This document shows positions 1-9,215 of a stretch of DNA of 24,240 nucleotides, piece after piece. Every line of letters begins with the position of its first letter. The first letter of the stretch is position 1. The translations under genes were made by a program, and so were the position numbers. The notes beneath the pieces are model-generated. The model did no database searches and was not told where the DNA came from. It saw nothing but the letters and a program-made list of their open reading frames with translations. This DNA comes from Temnopleurus reevesii (Eukaryota > Echinodermata > Echinoidea > Temnopleuroida > Temnopleuridae), in the NCBI GenBank assembly GCA_036244855.1, contig BQKZ01004036.1, positions 28,543 through 52,782 on the forward strand, written 5' to 3'.

Positions 1-330
1 CATTGACTAACGTCTGCCGTCTAGCTATCAACCCAGGTGCTGAATGGGGAGGCATTGACTAACGTCTGCCATCTAGCTATCAACCCAGGTGCTGAATGGG
101 GGAGGCATTGACTAACGTCTGTCGTCTAGCTATCAACCCAGGTGCTGAATGGGGGAGGCATTGACTAACGTCTGTCGTCTAGCTACCAACCCAGGTTCTG
201 AATGGGGGAGGCATTGACTAACGTCTGCCATCTAGCTACCAACCCAGGTGCTAAATGGGGGAGGCATTGACTAACGTCTGCCATCTAGCTACCAACCCAG
301 TTGCTAAATGGGGGAGGCATTGACTAGTGT
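1..330. repeat. 53-bp minisatellite at the left edge
   Basis: Units begin at 1, 53, 106, 159, 212, 265 and 318 with the conserved start CATTGACTAACGTCTG and end GGGGGAGG. The period is 52-53 bp. The last unit decays after about 12 bases. Since 53 is not a multiple of three the array is not a coding repeat. It runs off the left edge, so its total copy number is unknown. It presumably lies in an upstream intron of the MBOAT7 gene. Confidence 0.95.
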
Positions 331-1299
331 TTGCTCTTTGCTTTTTTATCTAGCAATCCATCAGAAGAATTTATATTCTATATTCAATTCGTACAGTCAA
401 CATAAATAAAGTGAAGTTGATTAATGGTGAGGGTTTAGGATAGGTTATGAGATAATCCTCATTTGATAAGCACTCTCCTGCAGATTTATTTGTTTATTTT
501 CAATTTTCATGTAAATTAGTGTGAGGGTTTTTGAAGGCAAATTAATACCATTGATTGTCATTCATTCTGTCCCAACTAGACAGACTTATTGAATGTTTTT
601 AGAACCATTTCATTCATGAGATGATAACAAGTGCAATAGTAATATATTTTATTATCCAATTTCACTTCTGGTACTTAAGTTCATGCAGGAGGTTTTATGT
701 TTCTGAGTTGTCTATGTGTCCATCTGTCTCCTTATCCATCCATGTTTAAGCCCCAGTCGCAATGAATCCCGACTGAACACAATTCAACATGTCTCTTTGC
801 TCAGGGGAAGTTAACTGAACGAAGAGTTATGTTTAATGGTGTTCAGTCAGGGCTTTTTTACTAGGACATCATGTTCATCAATACGATGGCCACTGACTGT
901 AGTGAATTAACCATTCTATTCATTTTTATTGAATTTGGTACAGGTAAGCACTATTAAAAGAAAGAAAGAAAAGAAAGTCACCCAAAATTGTTTATGACGA
1001 AGACTTAGGTAAAACTTGGCTCTGTAACATACTAGGGGTTAAAAGATTGAAGATAAATGTTTCAACATTTTGTATAATCCAATAAAATTGCCCATAAAAC
1101 AAGTAATGTATGCTAATTAGATTCCAAGGAATGAACTTTTATTGTTACAAGAATTTTTAAGGGATACAGCGTAGCTGTGTTCATTGAGAAAAGCGTGATA
1201 AGAAAAGTGCATAAATTTGAATTTATTCTGAACTTACTTATTGTGTGCATATCTGCAATATCACCTTTCAAATCAAATCTCTCTTCATTCCCCTTGCAG
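331..1299 (+). other. Intron upstream of the MBOAT7 penultimate exon
   Basis: AT-rich sequence with no credible exon. An imperfect inverted repeat (CCCGACTGAACAC at 768-780 against GTGTTCAGTCAGGG at 839-852) could be a decayed small element. The intron ends in a good pyrimidine-rich acceptor, with AG at 1298-1299. Confidence 0.6.
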
Positions 1300-1470
1300 T
1301 GAAGAGGACCTAGCCCGCTCTGTGTACGACTACGAGACGATACATAACATCAGTGCGTACATGTGTGATGCAACGACCACATTCCGAGATGGGATGAGAT
1401 GGTGGAACATGTCTGTTCAGTGGTGGCTTAAAAACTTCATCTACGTCCGATGTCCTGTGAGAGCATGGAG
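1300..1470 (+). CDS. MBOAT7: MBOAT7 (lysophosphatidylinositol acyltransferase), penultimate exon
   Basis: This internal exon has an acceptor at 1298-1299 (CCCTTGCAG) and a donor GTATGT at 1471. It enters with one base of a split codon and leaves with two, which fits the acceptor at 3290 and keeps one frame. The peptide contains YDYETIHNIS, FRDGMRWWNMSVQWWL and FIYVRCPVRAW, matching the MBOAT7/LPIAT1 branch of the membrane-bound O-acyltransferases. The Asn of RWWNMSVQ (codon 1406-1408) is the conserved MBOAT Asn that acts with the His in the next exon. MBOAT7 is an ER-type multi-pass enzyme that transfers arachidonoyl-CoA to lysophosphatidylinositol. The open frame before 1300 belongs to the intron; the 5' exons are outside the window. 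Confidence 0.92.
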
Positions 1471-2343
1471 GTATGTCAAGGGGTATTTTGTGTCATTTAT
1501 TTACCTGCCATCTTTTCCAGGGGCCTATAACATAAACCAAGTTTGCAATCAATTGCAAACTTAAGTCCGTGATTTGCCATAGACTGATGATTGATATCAA
1601 TTGTACGATTGATTGGAAATCTTTATGTTACAGGAGGCAGAGCTGTTAAAATATTTATGCAACTGTTATCAGGTAACCAATATCACTGCTCGAGGAAAGT
1701 TGGTAAGATTGGCAGTACATAAGCATGAATTGTGAGAGTCCATTTTTCTGTCTCTCATTGTACAATTAAATCGAATTTGAAAATTTACAACTCTGTCATT
1801 TATGGTTTTTAAGTCTTGTAGGATTCATGAAATACATTCATCTTAAAGACTTAGTCTGGGCCAGGAAAATCTTGTGTTGCAGATAAAAGAAAGTTTGAAG
1901 GAAATCGCACAACAAATAGGAAAGTTATGAGTATTTCAATTAAATATCTCAGTAGTTATAATCAGTCAAATTGGCAACGTTGGGTCACATGATCATGACG
2001 TATATCATGTACTTCTCTGCAAGTAGTTTATTATTCTTATTGTTTTAAAACCCTCATTTTTTTTACGATTCAACGTTTTGAATATTTTCAAAAAATGAGT
2101 GTGACAGATGAAAACAAATTTTGAAAACAATAAGTTATAATAAGCTTACGGACAGGAAATCCATGATCCACATCATAGCACATGACCAAAACTCGCATGT
2201 TACATCCTACTGTATACAGTAATTCATGAATTATCACTGTTCAATCATATCATTTAAATATTCACAACTTTTTTTGATCTGTTTGTCTCATTTTTATGCC
2301 TCCGCCACCGTAAGGTGGTGCCGGAGGCATTATGTTTTCGGGT

Positions 2344-2417
2344 TGTCCGTCCGTCCGTCCGTCCGTGCGTCCGTCCGTCCGTGCGTCCGTCCGTGTGTCC
2401 GTCCGTGCGTCCGTCCG
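2344..2417. repeat. (CCGT)n microsatellite inside the element
   Basis: A near-perfect GTCC/CCGT tetranucleotide run with occasional GTGC variants, directly after the left terminal hairpin. It gives artificial Ser-Val-Arg-Pro-rich open frames. The second copy at 8374 keeps only a short stump of it (8399-8413), so the tract is a shared but length-variable part of the family. Confidence 0.9.
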
Positions 2418-2420
2418 GAC

Positions 2421-3020
2421 CTTGTTACCGCGATAAGTTCAGAACCGCTGAACAGATTTTGACCAAACTTGGATCAAGTATGTATAACCATGTGAGGATG
2501 AACTGATCAGATTTTGGGTTCAGTGGGTCAAAGGTCAAAGGTCACAGGGCCAAAAAACTTGTAAAAAATCACCGAAAATAGCTTGTTACCGTAATAAGTT
2601 CAGAACTGGTGTACAGATTTTGACCAAACTTGGCTCAAGTATGTATAAGCATAAGAGGATGAACTGATTAGATTTTGGGTTCAATGGGTCAAAGGTCAAA
2701 GGTCACAGGGCCAAAAAACTTGTAAAAAAAATCACCAAAAATAGCTTGTTACCCCAATAAGTTCAGAACTGCTGTACAGATTTTGACCAAACTTGGCTCA
2801 AATATGTATAAGCATGTGAGGATGAATTGAATAGATTTTGGGTTCAGTGAGTCACCGGGCAGAAAAGTTGTACAAAGTCAACCGATATAGCTCTCACTTA
2901 TAACAGAAAAATTTATCCAATTTCTTTTAAACTTACAGTGTGTAGCTCAATAAGCATGTGAGGAAGAACTTATGACATTTTTGGTTCGTAGGGTCAAAGG
3001 TGGCAGTGCCCAAAATTTGT
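2421..3020. repeat. 161-163-bp tandem repeat inside the element
   Basis: Units start with CTTGTTACC at 2421, 2582 and 2745, followed by a diverged fourth unit from about 2889. Each contains GTTCAGAAC, TTTTGACCAAACTTGG, TCAAGTATGTATAA, GAGGATGAA and GGGTCAAAGGTCA. The motif GTCAAAGGTCAAAGGTCA gives AGGTCA-type half-sites spaced by one base (DR1-like). Divergence increases towards the right end. Confidence 0.9.
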
Positions 3021-3290
3021 AAAATGTTTTTGATTTCTGATGGCATGGAACAAGCTGTACATATCTTTCTGATTGCGTGATGGCGGAGGCATAAATTTCA
3101 ACCGTGCGCGGTCGAGGATTCATCTAGTTCAAGTTTTAATCAAAGCAAGAGTTTTCTAGCCCAGACCAAGTCTTTAACTCTTGTACATTTGGTACATCTG
3201 CCATTGAGCCATTATCCTGTTTGACTAATCAGGTCAGAAGATAGCGTACACTAAACTAAACTTTGCCTTTCTTGCCTTTCATGCTTTCAG

Positions 3291-3672
3291 CACATCTGCC
3301 ACAATGTTTGTAAGTGCCTTCTGGCACGGCATCCATCCCGGCTACTACTTGAGCTTCCTCACAGTACCCCTGGTCCTCTGGGCGGAGGACCTCCTCATCA
3401 TCGCCTTCCGCAACGAACGCAACAAGATAACCTTCGACTGGATCAACTGGTTTCTCCGCATGAGGGCGTTTGATTACCTGGCCTGTGGGTTCCTACTCCT
3501 CAGCTGGGAGGCGGTCACCAGGTACTGGGCGTCGACCTACTTCATTGTCCACGTGGCAACGTTTGCGTGCATCATTATAGGTTTGCAGAATTTGCCAAAG
3601 ACGAAGAGGAAAGGGGGAGATTCGGGTAGGGTTGAGGGTATGTCATCAAGTTCAGAAGGAAAGAGGAATTGA
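3291..3672 (+). CDS. MBOAT7: MBOAT7 last exon: catalytic His and C-terminus
   Basis: The exon begins after TTTCAG at 3290; its first base completes the codon split at 1470, so the protein continues without a break. FWHGIHPGYYLSFLTVP holds the catalytic MBOAT His (CAC at 3325-3327) in the hallmark of the MBOAT7 subgroup. FLRMRAFDYLACGFLLLSWEAVTRYWAS and a final hydrophobic segment follow the family pattern of C-terminal membrane helices. The tail is basic and Ser-rich, as in vertebrate MBOAT7, and ends at TGA 3670-3672. The exon is much richer in GC than its surroundings. ATG at 3304 is an internal Met, not the start. Confidence 0.93.
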
Positions 3673-4002
3673 TGTTTTTTTTTAATTTTTTTTTTACAGT
3701 TTTGTGCATCATAAAGTGTTACTAGGAGGAAAAAGGAACCCAAAGTTTAGAGGCAAGCGGATTGCTCACAAGCTTTGTTGTGCTTTTTTAAGGGTCGTGT
3801 TGCTTTACATCAAGTGTTGGTCTTGTATCAGTTGATGAACTTGCCAACCTATTGATTGTAAATGTACATTATCTTCTTTTCTTTTGAAAAATAATTTTAT
3901 TGATGAAAGGCAATTTTATTGTGTTGTCTCACAACGACTCATAGTGGGTTGCATATGGTTTTGATGTGTGATAAATTGCGCTGATGCTGGGAAAAAAATT
4001 GC

Positions 4003-4079
4003 AGCACCCATGTGGGATTTGAACCCACGACCTCTGGGTTAATAAGGCCATTGTCATAACAACTAGACCATAAGAGCGC
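4003..4079 (-). repeat. tRNA-derived SINE relic or tRNA pseudogene
   Basis: On the minus strand, TGGTCTAGTTGTTATGA (4070-4054) matches a pol III A box and D arm, and GTGGGTTCAAATCC (about 4028-4015) matches a B box and T arm at the right spacing. The putative acceptor ends do not pair and no well-formed anticodon stem with a 7-base loop is seen. It is therefore not a functional tRNA gene; a tRNA-derived SINE head or decayed tRNA copy is the best reading. Confidence 0.6.
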
Positions 4080-4794
4080 TTAAGTGATGAGGCCCAAATT
4101 CATTCCATTAAGTGTAACTATCGAATTGACGCATTAGTTCAATTGTGGGATATTTTGATTCAAAGAAATTTATTTATATTGTATAGTGGGGTTACTTCTG
4201 CAGTGTGTGCAGTGTGATAAACTTTTCTGATGCTGTGCAAAGAAAATAGTATTATTGCAATGGCATATGCAATAGGTAATTACATGTTATGTTTTAAATC
4301 TGAAGGAACTACTTCATTTTGGACCAAATAATGATGCTACATTTTGGTATTTCACAGGGATATCCAGCAAAATGTAGTCAGTCCTTTATCATTAATTGTA
4401 GCAGTTTGATATGATCTGCTATTCAGAATGATTTCTTCAGGCTTTCGGTAAGTTCAACGGCAATACCCAAATTATTTAATCTTGTGCAAGGTTGTAATGT
4501 AGTTGATATTATTTCTTTGTTATTTATGATGATAATGATGATTCTTGTTACTATCCTCATGTCCACCTTTTGATATTTATTATCTGATATTCATGAGTTG
4601 TAATTTTATACTGAGTGAATCATGTTTTAATCATGGACCAATTTATGAGGTTTGGTGATACAAATTTTTAAAGAATGTGTTCACATTATGTGTGAAATTT
4701 ATCTTTAAAGATTTGAGAACAAATGGTAAAAAAATGAGTTATGGTATACAGAGATCAAAATATTCTGATTTATATTTCAAAGCTCCTTTTTATG

Positions 4795-4832
4795 TGTCAG
4801 CCCCTGTAAGATGGTGAAGGAGGCATTATTTG
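4795..4832 (+). repeat. Relic of the GCCTCCGCC terminal hairpin
   Basis: TGTAAGATGGTGAAGGAGGCATTAT resembles the second half of the left terminal hairpin at 2305-2332, and the bases before it are a mutated first arm. No tandem units follow, so only a solo end remains. Confidence 0.4.
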
Positions 4833-5040
4833 ATCATAATCCTGTGATATCATTGCTGGTATGAAACGAAAAATATAATGGGACCAGAAATACTATCTTG
4901 TTCTTGTTTTTGAGGAGGGGTCACTATATTTACATTGAATGAATGTACAGTTGAACTGTGCAGATCCATTTGCTTTGTTTGACGATAGAAACAGTTCTGC
5001 TGCGTATTTCACCGCGTTAATAAATACCCAACTATAGACT

Positions 5041-5322
5041 ATGCATTTGGAAGATTAAGTGTTGCATTTATTTACATCTATCTTCACATCCTTCAACACA
5101 ATAAACAATAAATACAATATTTTGATACTTCACAATCATGTAAACATAACAATGTTGTGGCTATTTGATTTGAGAATCACAATATTAGCCAATTTGGTTT
5201 GACCATCAGCACATCAATAAATCACTATTGGTGGTTCTTTGATCAAAGCTTGCTTGCAAGTAACTAGGGTTCAAGCTCAAAGAAACCTTGGATAGAAAAA
5301 TGATTAATAAAATTAAGAATAG
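5041..5322. other. AT-rich spacer
   Basis: No gene or clear repeat structure seen. Further AATAAA hexamers occur at about 5101-5114 and 5215 and could serve as alternative poly(A) signals for MBOAT7. Confidence 0.4.
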
Positions 5323-5559
5323 CTAACACTGTATAAATATGGTTGACTCCGGAAAGTTTCTATTTCCTGATTTAACGGTAGTTTTAAGCTTTTGATCAAG
5401 CTGTCCAAATGTTATCTCATAGTCTAGAGGTTGTTGCAAATGATCCTGCACGCTTCCTGAGCGATCATTACAGTACTCGTGGTATACAAGACTATGGAAC
5501 TCTTGCAATGAAAGATTTGTTACTTTGGTGATGAGTCTAGTCCGAAGTGGCAACCGAGT

Positions 5560-5722
5560 TGGTGGCCGAAAGAAACGTAACCGCCAGTACCGTCTTGTGA
5601 CTTTAATACTGGCGCTATCTTCCTGGTCCCACGACACTGCTTCCTGAACGTAACTGCCGGTACTGTCTCGTGACTGGAGTATAGGCGCTATTTTCCAGGT
5701 CCCACGATGCTGCTTCCTGAAC
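5560..5722. repeat. 73-bp direct tandem duplication
   Basis: CGTAACCGCCAGTACCGTC at 5576 recurs, diverged, at 5649 (CGTAACTGCCGGTACTGTC), and both copies continue to CCCACGA...CTGCTTCCTGAAC. A minus-strand open frame of 159 codons (5802-5323) spans it. Because 73 is not a multiple of three, the two copies are read in different frames, which argues against that ORF being a real protein. Confidence 0.75.
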
Positions 5723-5994
5723 AAGGCATTCTGGGTTACCCTTGAAGCTGGTTTTTCACGATCACCATACCCTAACTCTGTGCCAAAGATCAGAAGATCC
5801 AATATGAGTCAAAGGTGGAAGCCCTGTATCTGAAAGATTAATACCATAAACCTCCTTTCTAGACAGTTTCCTACACGAATGTGCTCTAAGCATATCTTCA
5901 CGAATACCTATATACTTTCAAGAAGAAAATGAATTGCATGTATTATTTCTACCATATCCTCACTATATACAACTCCATATTTGATAAGTTTTAG

Positions 5995-6300
5995 TATATG
6001 ATCATAGCAACATGTATCTGAATACAGTAAACATATCATTATTTCTTTTAATAATAATAATAATAATGGTGACTACTTGTATAGCGCGCAGGTCCACCTT
6101 ATCGGTGCTCATGGCGCTGAAAGCTTTACACTCACTATTACCCGGCTCTAGCTGGCAGCCATTACGGCGCCTCGCATTACAACCTATAAGCTTTTCCCAA
6201 GCATCACATAAAGTAAAGGAATCAAGAAATTCACTTCTGTATCTTATCACTCTTTCCGTGGAAGAAATTACCATACCTGGTTTGTTCAATAAATGAAATT
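5995..6300. repeat. (TAA)n-linked TATAGCGC interspersed repeat
   Basis: A (TAA)n run at about 6050-6068 leads into TGGTGACTACTTGTATAGCGCGCAGGTCCACCTTATCGG and GTGCTCATGGCGCTGAA. TAGCGC and GGCGCT form the opposed arms often seen in microsatellite-anchored repeats of marine invertebrates. The open frames on both strands here are accidental and overlap each other. Assignment is from pattern memory only. Confidence 0.45.
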
Positions 6301-6302
6301 AA

Positions 6303-6829
6303 ATGAGGGGAATGGAAGAAGAATTGTCTAACTGTTTTATAATGGAAGTAAGACACACATCAAGTCTTGGGATAAGAAAATATAATACACACTTACTTCA
6401 TAAGAAGCATACTGGAGCCTTCTCCTACATAAAGAAGCTGTGCCCAGGTGCTTGCCTTTTGCATAGGTGTTCCACCATTTTGCCTAGGTTTGGTGATCCT
6501 GCTAACACCTTCTCAGCCACACTCTATTCACACACATCAGACAACGTCCTGCTGGCTCACTGGTCTTGGCTTTCTGTGATACCTCACACACTATGCATTA
6601 TACAGCCTATGGCAGCTTGTCAAGAGTCTCACATAACTCACATAGCCCCAATTCATGTTATCCACTCAAGCCCCTTTCTTTTGTCTAAGCTCGATCCTAC
6701 GTAGTGCTCTAGCCTAGCCTATTATCCAGACTCTCCACAATAGGTGTAAAATGACAGTCACTTTGTGACAGGTAAAAAAGTTGATAATCTGATTTGCACA
6801 CACAAAACACAACAAATCTTCGCTGTGTA
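6303..6829. other. No gene recognised
   Basis: One plus-strand open frame of 133 codons (6303-6704) shows no domain, no composition typical of a protein, and no splice context. Treated as non-coding. Confidence 0.4.
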
Positions 6830-7410
6830 TTAGCGATCACGACGTCTTGCATTTACAAATGCCTTCTTCTTTGGTCTCCTTGGCAACGAAGGCAGCTTGG
6901 TTTGGAGCTGCCGATTATATAGGGGCTTCGCTGGTGATGCTTTGGTCGCCGGGTAGGGGTCGAACGGTAGGCAAGCAGAAAACTATACGTCGCATCTTTC
7001 CAATCTCGACCTCCATTTCGCACTGTTCGGAATGCCTTCATCACGGGTGCGTTGAAGTGCTCAACTTCAGCGTCTGCCTGAGGATGATATGGAGTTATAC
7101 GTCTATGAGAAATGCTGGTATATTCCATGTATATCGCAAATCAAACCAAATTGCAGACCGCTTTCCGCAATTACTTCCGCGGTGTATCCATGTTGAGGAA
7201 AGATGTGATTCAACTCCGAGATGATGACGTTCTTCGTCATGCTTCGCAAAATTTTTACGTCTGGCCAACGTTTTGCTGCGTCCACTGCGACAAGGAGTGT
7301 TTCTCCGGTGGAAAGGTCAATATGGACCCTGCTCCATGAGGAGAAAGGCATTTTCGATGGCTTGAAGGGTTCTGGGGGAGGGGTAGGCATCTCCGCTTAG
7401 CACACTCTGT
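6830..7410 (-). pseudogene. Ty3/Gypsy-type integrase fragment, frameshifted
   Basis: Read on the minus strand. The first part (7390-7118) has the integrase core start: PPPEPFKPSKMPFSSW, VHIDL, LLVAVDAAKRWPDVKIL, and then HGYTAEVIAESGLQF. It shifts frame near 7118, where HRRITPYHPQADAEVEHFN and SFLLAYRSTPT continue the core. A second shift near 6930 leads to QLQTKLPSLP and a Lys/Arg-rich tail ending at TAA 6832-6830. Of the DDE residues, the first Asp and the final Glu can be placed, but the second Asp (usually in a DNGPQF motif) is replaced. No zinc-binding HHCC, RT or LTR is seen, so this is a truncated, dead LTR-retrotransposon piece. Confidence 0.88.
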
Positions 7411-7415
7411 ACCTT

Positions 7416-7781
7416 TTAACAAAGCTCTGACAAGTCTGCAGAGAGGTCCCTGATCATGATGTCGCCATCATTCTTGGAGCCAAGACCAGTCAGCAAGAAG
7501 GCGTAGCAGAAGTGCATGTAAATGCTAGTTTCCTTGTCTGATAGTCCCTTCCCGTCGATGAGATTAGCCCGTACCCATCTCAGACTGAGGCATATGGCAC
7601 TCTTAATTGCTGGTTTGTCTGTATATGCATTCCCAGTTGCGACGAAGGGTTGTACTGGAATTTTCTCTGCATCGGCTAGCGCTTGATCTATCCCGACAGC
7701 GACGCCAGCTTCCCAAGTTCCCTTGTAAGGGGGAAGCGAAACAAACCACATCATATTTGTGAATTTTTTTTTAGCAATTAC
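7416..7781 (-). CDS. Unrecognised ORF joined to the integrase relic
   Basis: The frame is open from 7781 to TAA 7418-7416, with the first ATG at 7754 (112 codons). It reads like real protein: mixed composition, SLPPYKGTWEAGVAVGIDQA, SAICLSLRWVRANLIDG, YMHFCYAFLLTGLGS and DLSADLSEL, largely helical by eye. I do not recognise the family. It resembles no Gypsy integrase N-terminus, so the boundary at about 7410 looks like a junction between two elements. AAAAG-GTACAG just past the stop could be a donor. It shares a general style with the ORF at 21874-22724, but no alignment could be made. Confidence 0.35.
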   Translation of the reverse strand, partial: VIAKKKFTNMMWFVSLPPYKGTWEAGVAVGIDQALADAEKIPVQPFVATGNAYTDKPAIKSAICLSLRWVRANLIDGKGLSDKETSIYMHFCYAFLLTGLGSKNDGDIMIRDLSADLSELC

Positions 7782-7784
7782 CTA

Positions 7785-8373
7785 TAAAACAGGACTTTTT
7801 CCAACTGGTTTGGTCAATAGATTCGTCTCTGCTTCTTCGTCGACGTTCGATCACCAAGCTTTCATTATTTAGGAATGAAATACTCCTGTTTTTGTTACAC
7901 GCAATAACCAATGTAGTCATACCAAACATAATAGTTTATCAAACATGATATGAATATGGCATCATTGTTATACATAATAGAAAACCGTTGTATTATCGGA
8001 ACAGCACTGAGTCGTACATAACAATAATACATAACATCATTACAGTATCCATTTTTACAACAGGATACATCTTATTTAATTTAGAAATTTAAAATCTAAA
8101 ATGCAAATCATTGACTTTGGAATCACCCACTTGTTTACCCAGCCTTATTGAACTTCAGGTTTTTATTTGGGCATAATCCTTGAATAATTCCTAATTGAGA
8201 TATTTCACTCTGTAAGGGTATATATTGCCAGCAGAGTTGGCCTTGTGTGCAGATTCAATTATTTTGAGATAATAAGCTGGAAATAGATACCTGTTTTTTC
8301 TTTAATTTTGCTCCCTATCCTGGAATGGACACCATCCACTTCCACTTCCACTTGGGTATGCCCACGTACCAGT
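7785..8373. other. AT-rich spacer
   Basis: No coding frame, RNA gene or clear repeat seen. TATA/ATAATACATAA-rich stretches occur at 7960-8040. Confidence 0.4.
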
Positions 8374-8664
8374 ATTTTTATGCCTCCGCCACTGTAAGGT
8401 TGTCCGTCCGTCTGTGCGAAACTTGTTACCACAATAACTTCAGAACTGCTGGACGGATGACAGCCAAACTTGGCTTAAGTATGTACAAGCATGAGAGGAT
8501 GAACTGATTAGATTTTGGGGTCAGGGTGTCAAAGGTCAATGGTCACAGGACAAAAAAAACTCGTAAAAAATCACCCCAAACAGCTTGTTAGTGCGATAAC
8601 TTAAAATTAAGTGAACCAATTATTGCCAAACCTAGCTTCGTAATGTATAAGCGTGGGAGGATGA
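8374..8664 (+). mobile_element. Second, 3'-truncated copy of the 2291-3127 element
   Basis: It starts with TTTTTATGCCTCCGCCACTGTAAGG exactly like the first copy, has lost most of the CCGT tract, and contains one full unit (from 8422) and one partial unit (from 8583) of the CTTGTTACC repeat. The right arm TGGCGGAGGCATA and the CTAG end are absent; similarity fades near 8664, where another inverted repeat begins. Confidence 0.85.
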
Positions 8665-8675
8665 AATATTTATAT

Positions 8676-8812
8676 AATATTGACTGGCCTTGAGGGTGAT
8701 ACGACATATATTGCCTCAAATGGTATCATATTGCCCCGAGTCGTAGACGAGGGTAATATGGTACCATGAGAGGCAATATATGTTGTATCACCCGAAAGTA
8801 ACAGTCAATATT
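8676..8812. repeat. 137-bp near-palindromic hairpin element
   Basis: Outer arms AATATTGACTG (8676-8686) and CAGTCAATATT (8802-8812) are exact inverses. Inside, GGGTGATACGACATATATTGCCTC pairs with GAGGCAATATATGTTGTATCACCC, and ATGGTA...ATATTGCCC pairs with GGGTAATATGGTACCAT. The centre is about 14 unpaired bases near 8737-8750. The length and almost full self-complementarity fit a fold-back MITE inserted at the broken end of the preceding element. Confidence 0.85.
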
Positions 8813-8924
8813 TTAATTATTATACAAATCAGACATCTAGAGCAAATATGGAGATAACTATTACAGAAAACTTACCACTATTCCTTGTGACCCCAAAAGA
8901 GAAGACTTTGTGCATTATGATCCA

Positions 8925-9215
8925 AACAGGTAATTTCCAACATCATCTAGGTTCCAAAAACTAAAAAAACAGGTTTGAACTCGCAACATCGAACAGGTAA
9001 TTTCCAACATCAACTAGGTTCCAAAAACTCCAAAAACAGGTTTGAACTCGCAACACCGAACAGGTAATTTCCAACATCAACTAGGTTCCAAAAACTCCAA
9101 AAACGGGTTTGAACGCGCAACACCAAACAAGTTAAATGTATGTACATCATTGGCCCAATCTTTGAACTCGCAACACCGAACAAGTTAACATATGTACATA
9201 TCATTGCTCCAACTT
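8925..9215. repeat. 67-bp tandem array next to the recombinase gene
   Basis: Units start with AACAGGTAATTTCC at 8925, 8992 and 9059, then AACAAGTTAA variants at 9126 and 9179 (last spacing 53). Each unit holds CAACTAGGTTCCAAAAACTC and GGTTTGAACTCGCAACACCGAA. The array stops within about 20 bases of the recombinase stop codon. The GTTTGAAC text resembles a pol III B-box core, but no tRNA fold is seen. Confidence 0.88.

Larger units (their letters stand above)
2291..3127 (+). mobile_element. Non-autonomous element with GCCTCCGCC ends; Helitron-like 3' end
   Basis: The left end TATGCCTCCGCCA (2295-2307) is the exact inverse of TGGCGGAGGCATA (3081-3093). The left end also folds on itself: ATGCCTCCG plus CCACC (2296-2309) pairs with GGTGG and CGGAGGCAT (2314-2330). 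A (CCGT)n tract and a tandem repeat follow. Downstream of the right arm come a small hairpin ACCG/CGGT (3101-3112), 11 bases, and CTAG followed by T (3124-3128), which is the layout of a Helitron 3' terminus. No clear 5' TC terminus is seen, and the stretch shared with the second copy at 8374 begins at about 2289. It has no coding capacity. It is either a Helitron-like non-autonomous element or a MITE with terminal inverted repeats. Confidence 0.75.
1471..3290 (+). other. MBOAT7 last intron, carrying a mobile element
   Basis: The intron runs from GTATGT to TTTCAG. About 840 bp of it is the inserted element at 2291-3127. Just after the donor, about 1540-1620, lies AGTTTGCAATCAATTGCAAAC followed by AGACTGATGATT; the last 12-mer recurs inside the small element at 21170-21380, so this may be a relic of the same family. 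The remaining sequence is AT-rich with no exon seen. Confidence 0.75.
3673..5040 (+). other. MBOAT7: Probable MBOAT7 3' UTR with AATAAA at 5019-5024
   Basis: No other gene is seen. The first canonical AATAAA after the stop is at 5019-5024, with T-rich sequence behind it, giving a 3' UTR of about 1.35 kb. This is inferred; a non-canonical earlier site is possible. The stretch contains a tRNA-like relic and a fragment of the GCCTCCGCC element family. An imperfect direct repeat (GTGATAAA...CTGATGCTG at about 3966 and 4216) brackets the tRNA-like sequence. Confidence 0.45.

Noticed and set aside
1..330. CRISPR-like array from the regular 53-bp spacing
   Set aside because: The whole unit repeats with no variable spacers; the setting is an animal genome. 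It is a minisatellite.
2226..2506. Plus-strand ORFs rich in Ser-Val-Arg-Pro
   Set aside because: They are translations of the (CCGT)n microsatellite and the terminal hairpin of a mobile element.
4003..4079. Functional tRNA gene
   Set aside because: A- and B-box-like text is present, but the acceptor and anticodon stems do not pair, so only a tRNA-derived relic is claimed.
5323..5802. 159-codon minus-strand ORF
   Set aside because: It spans a 73-bp direct duplication that would be read in two different frames; no domain or splice context supports it.
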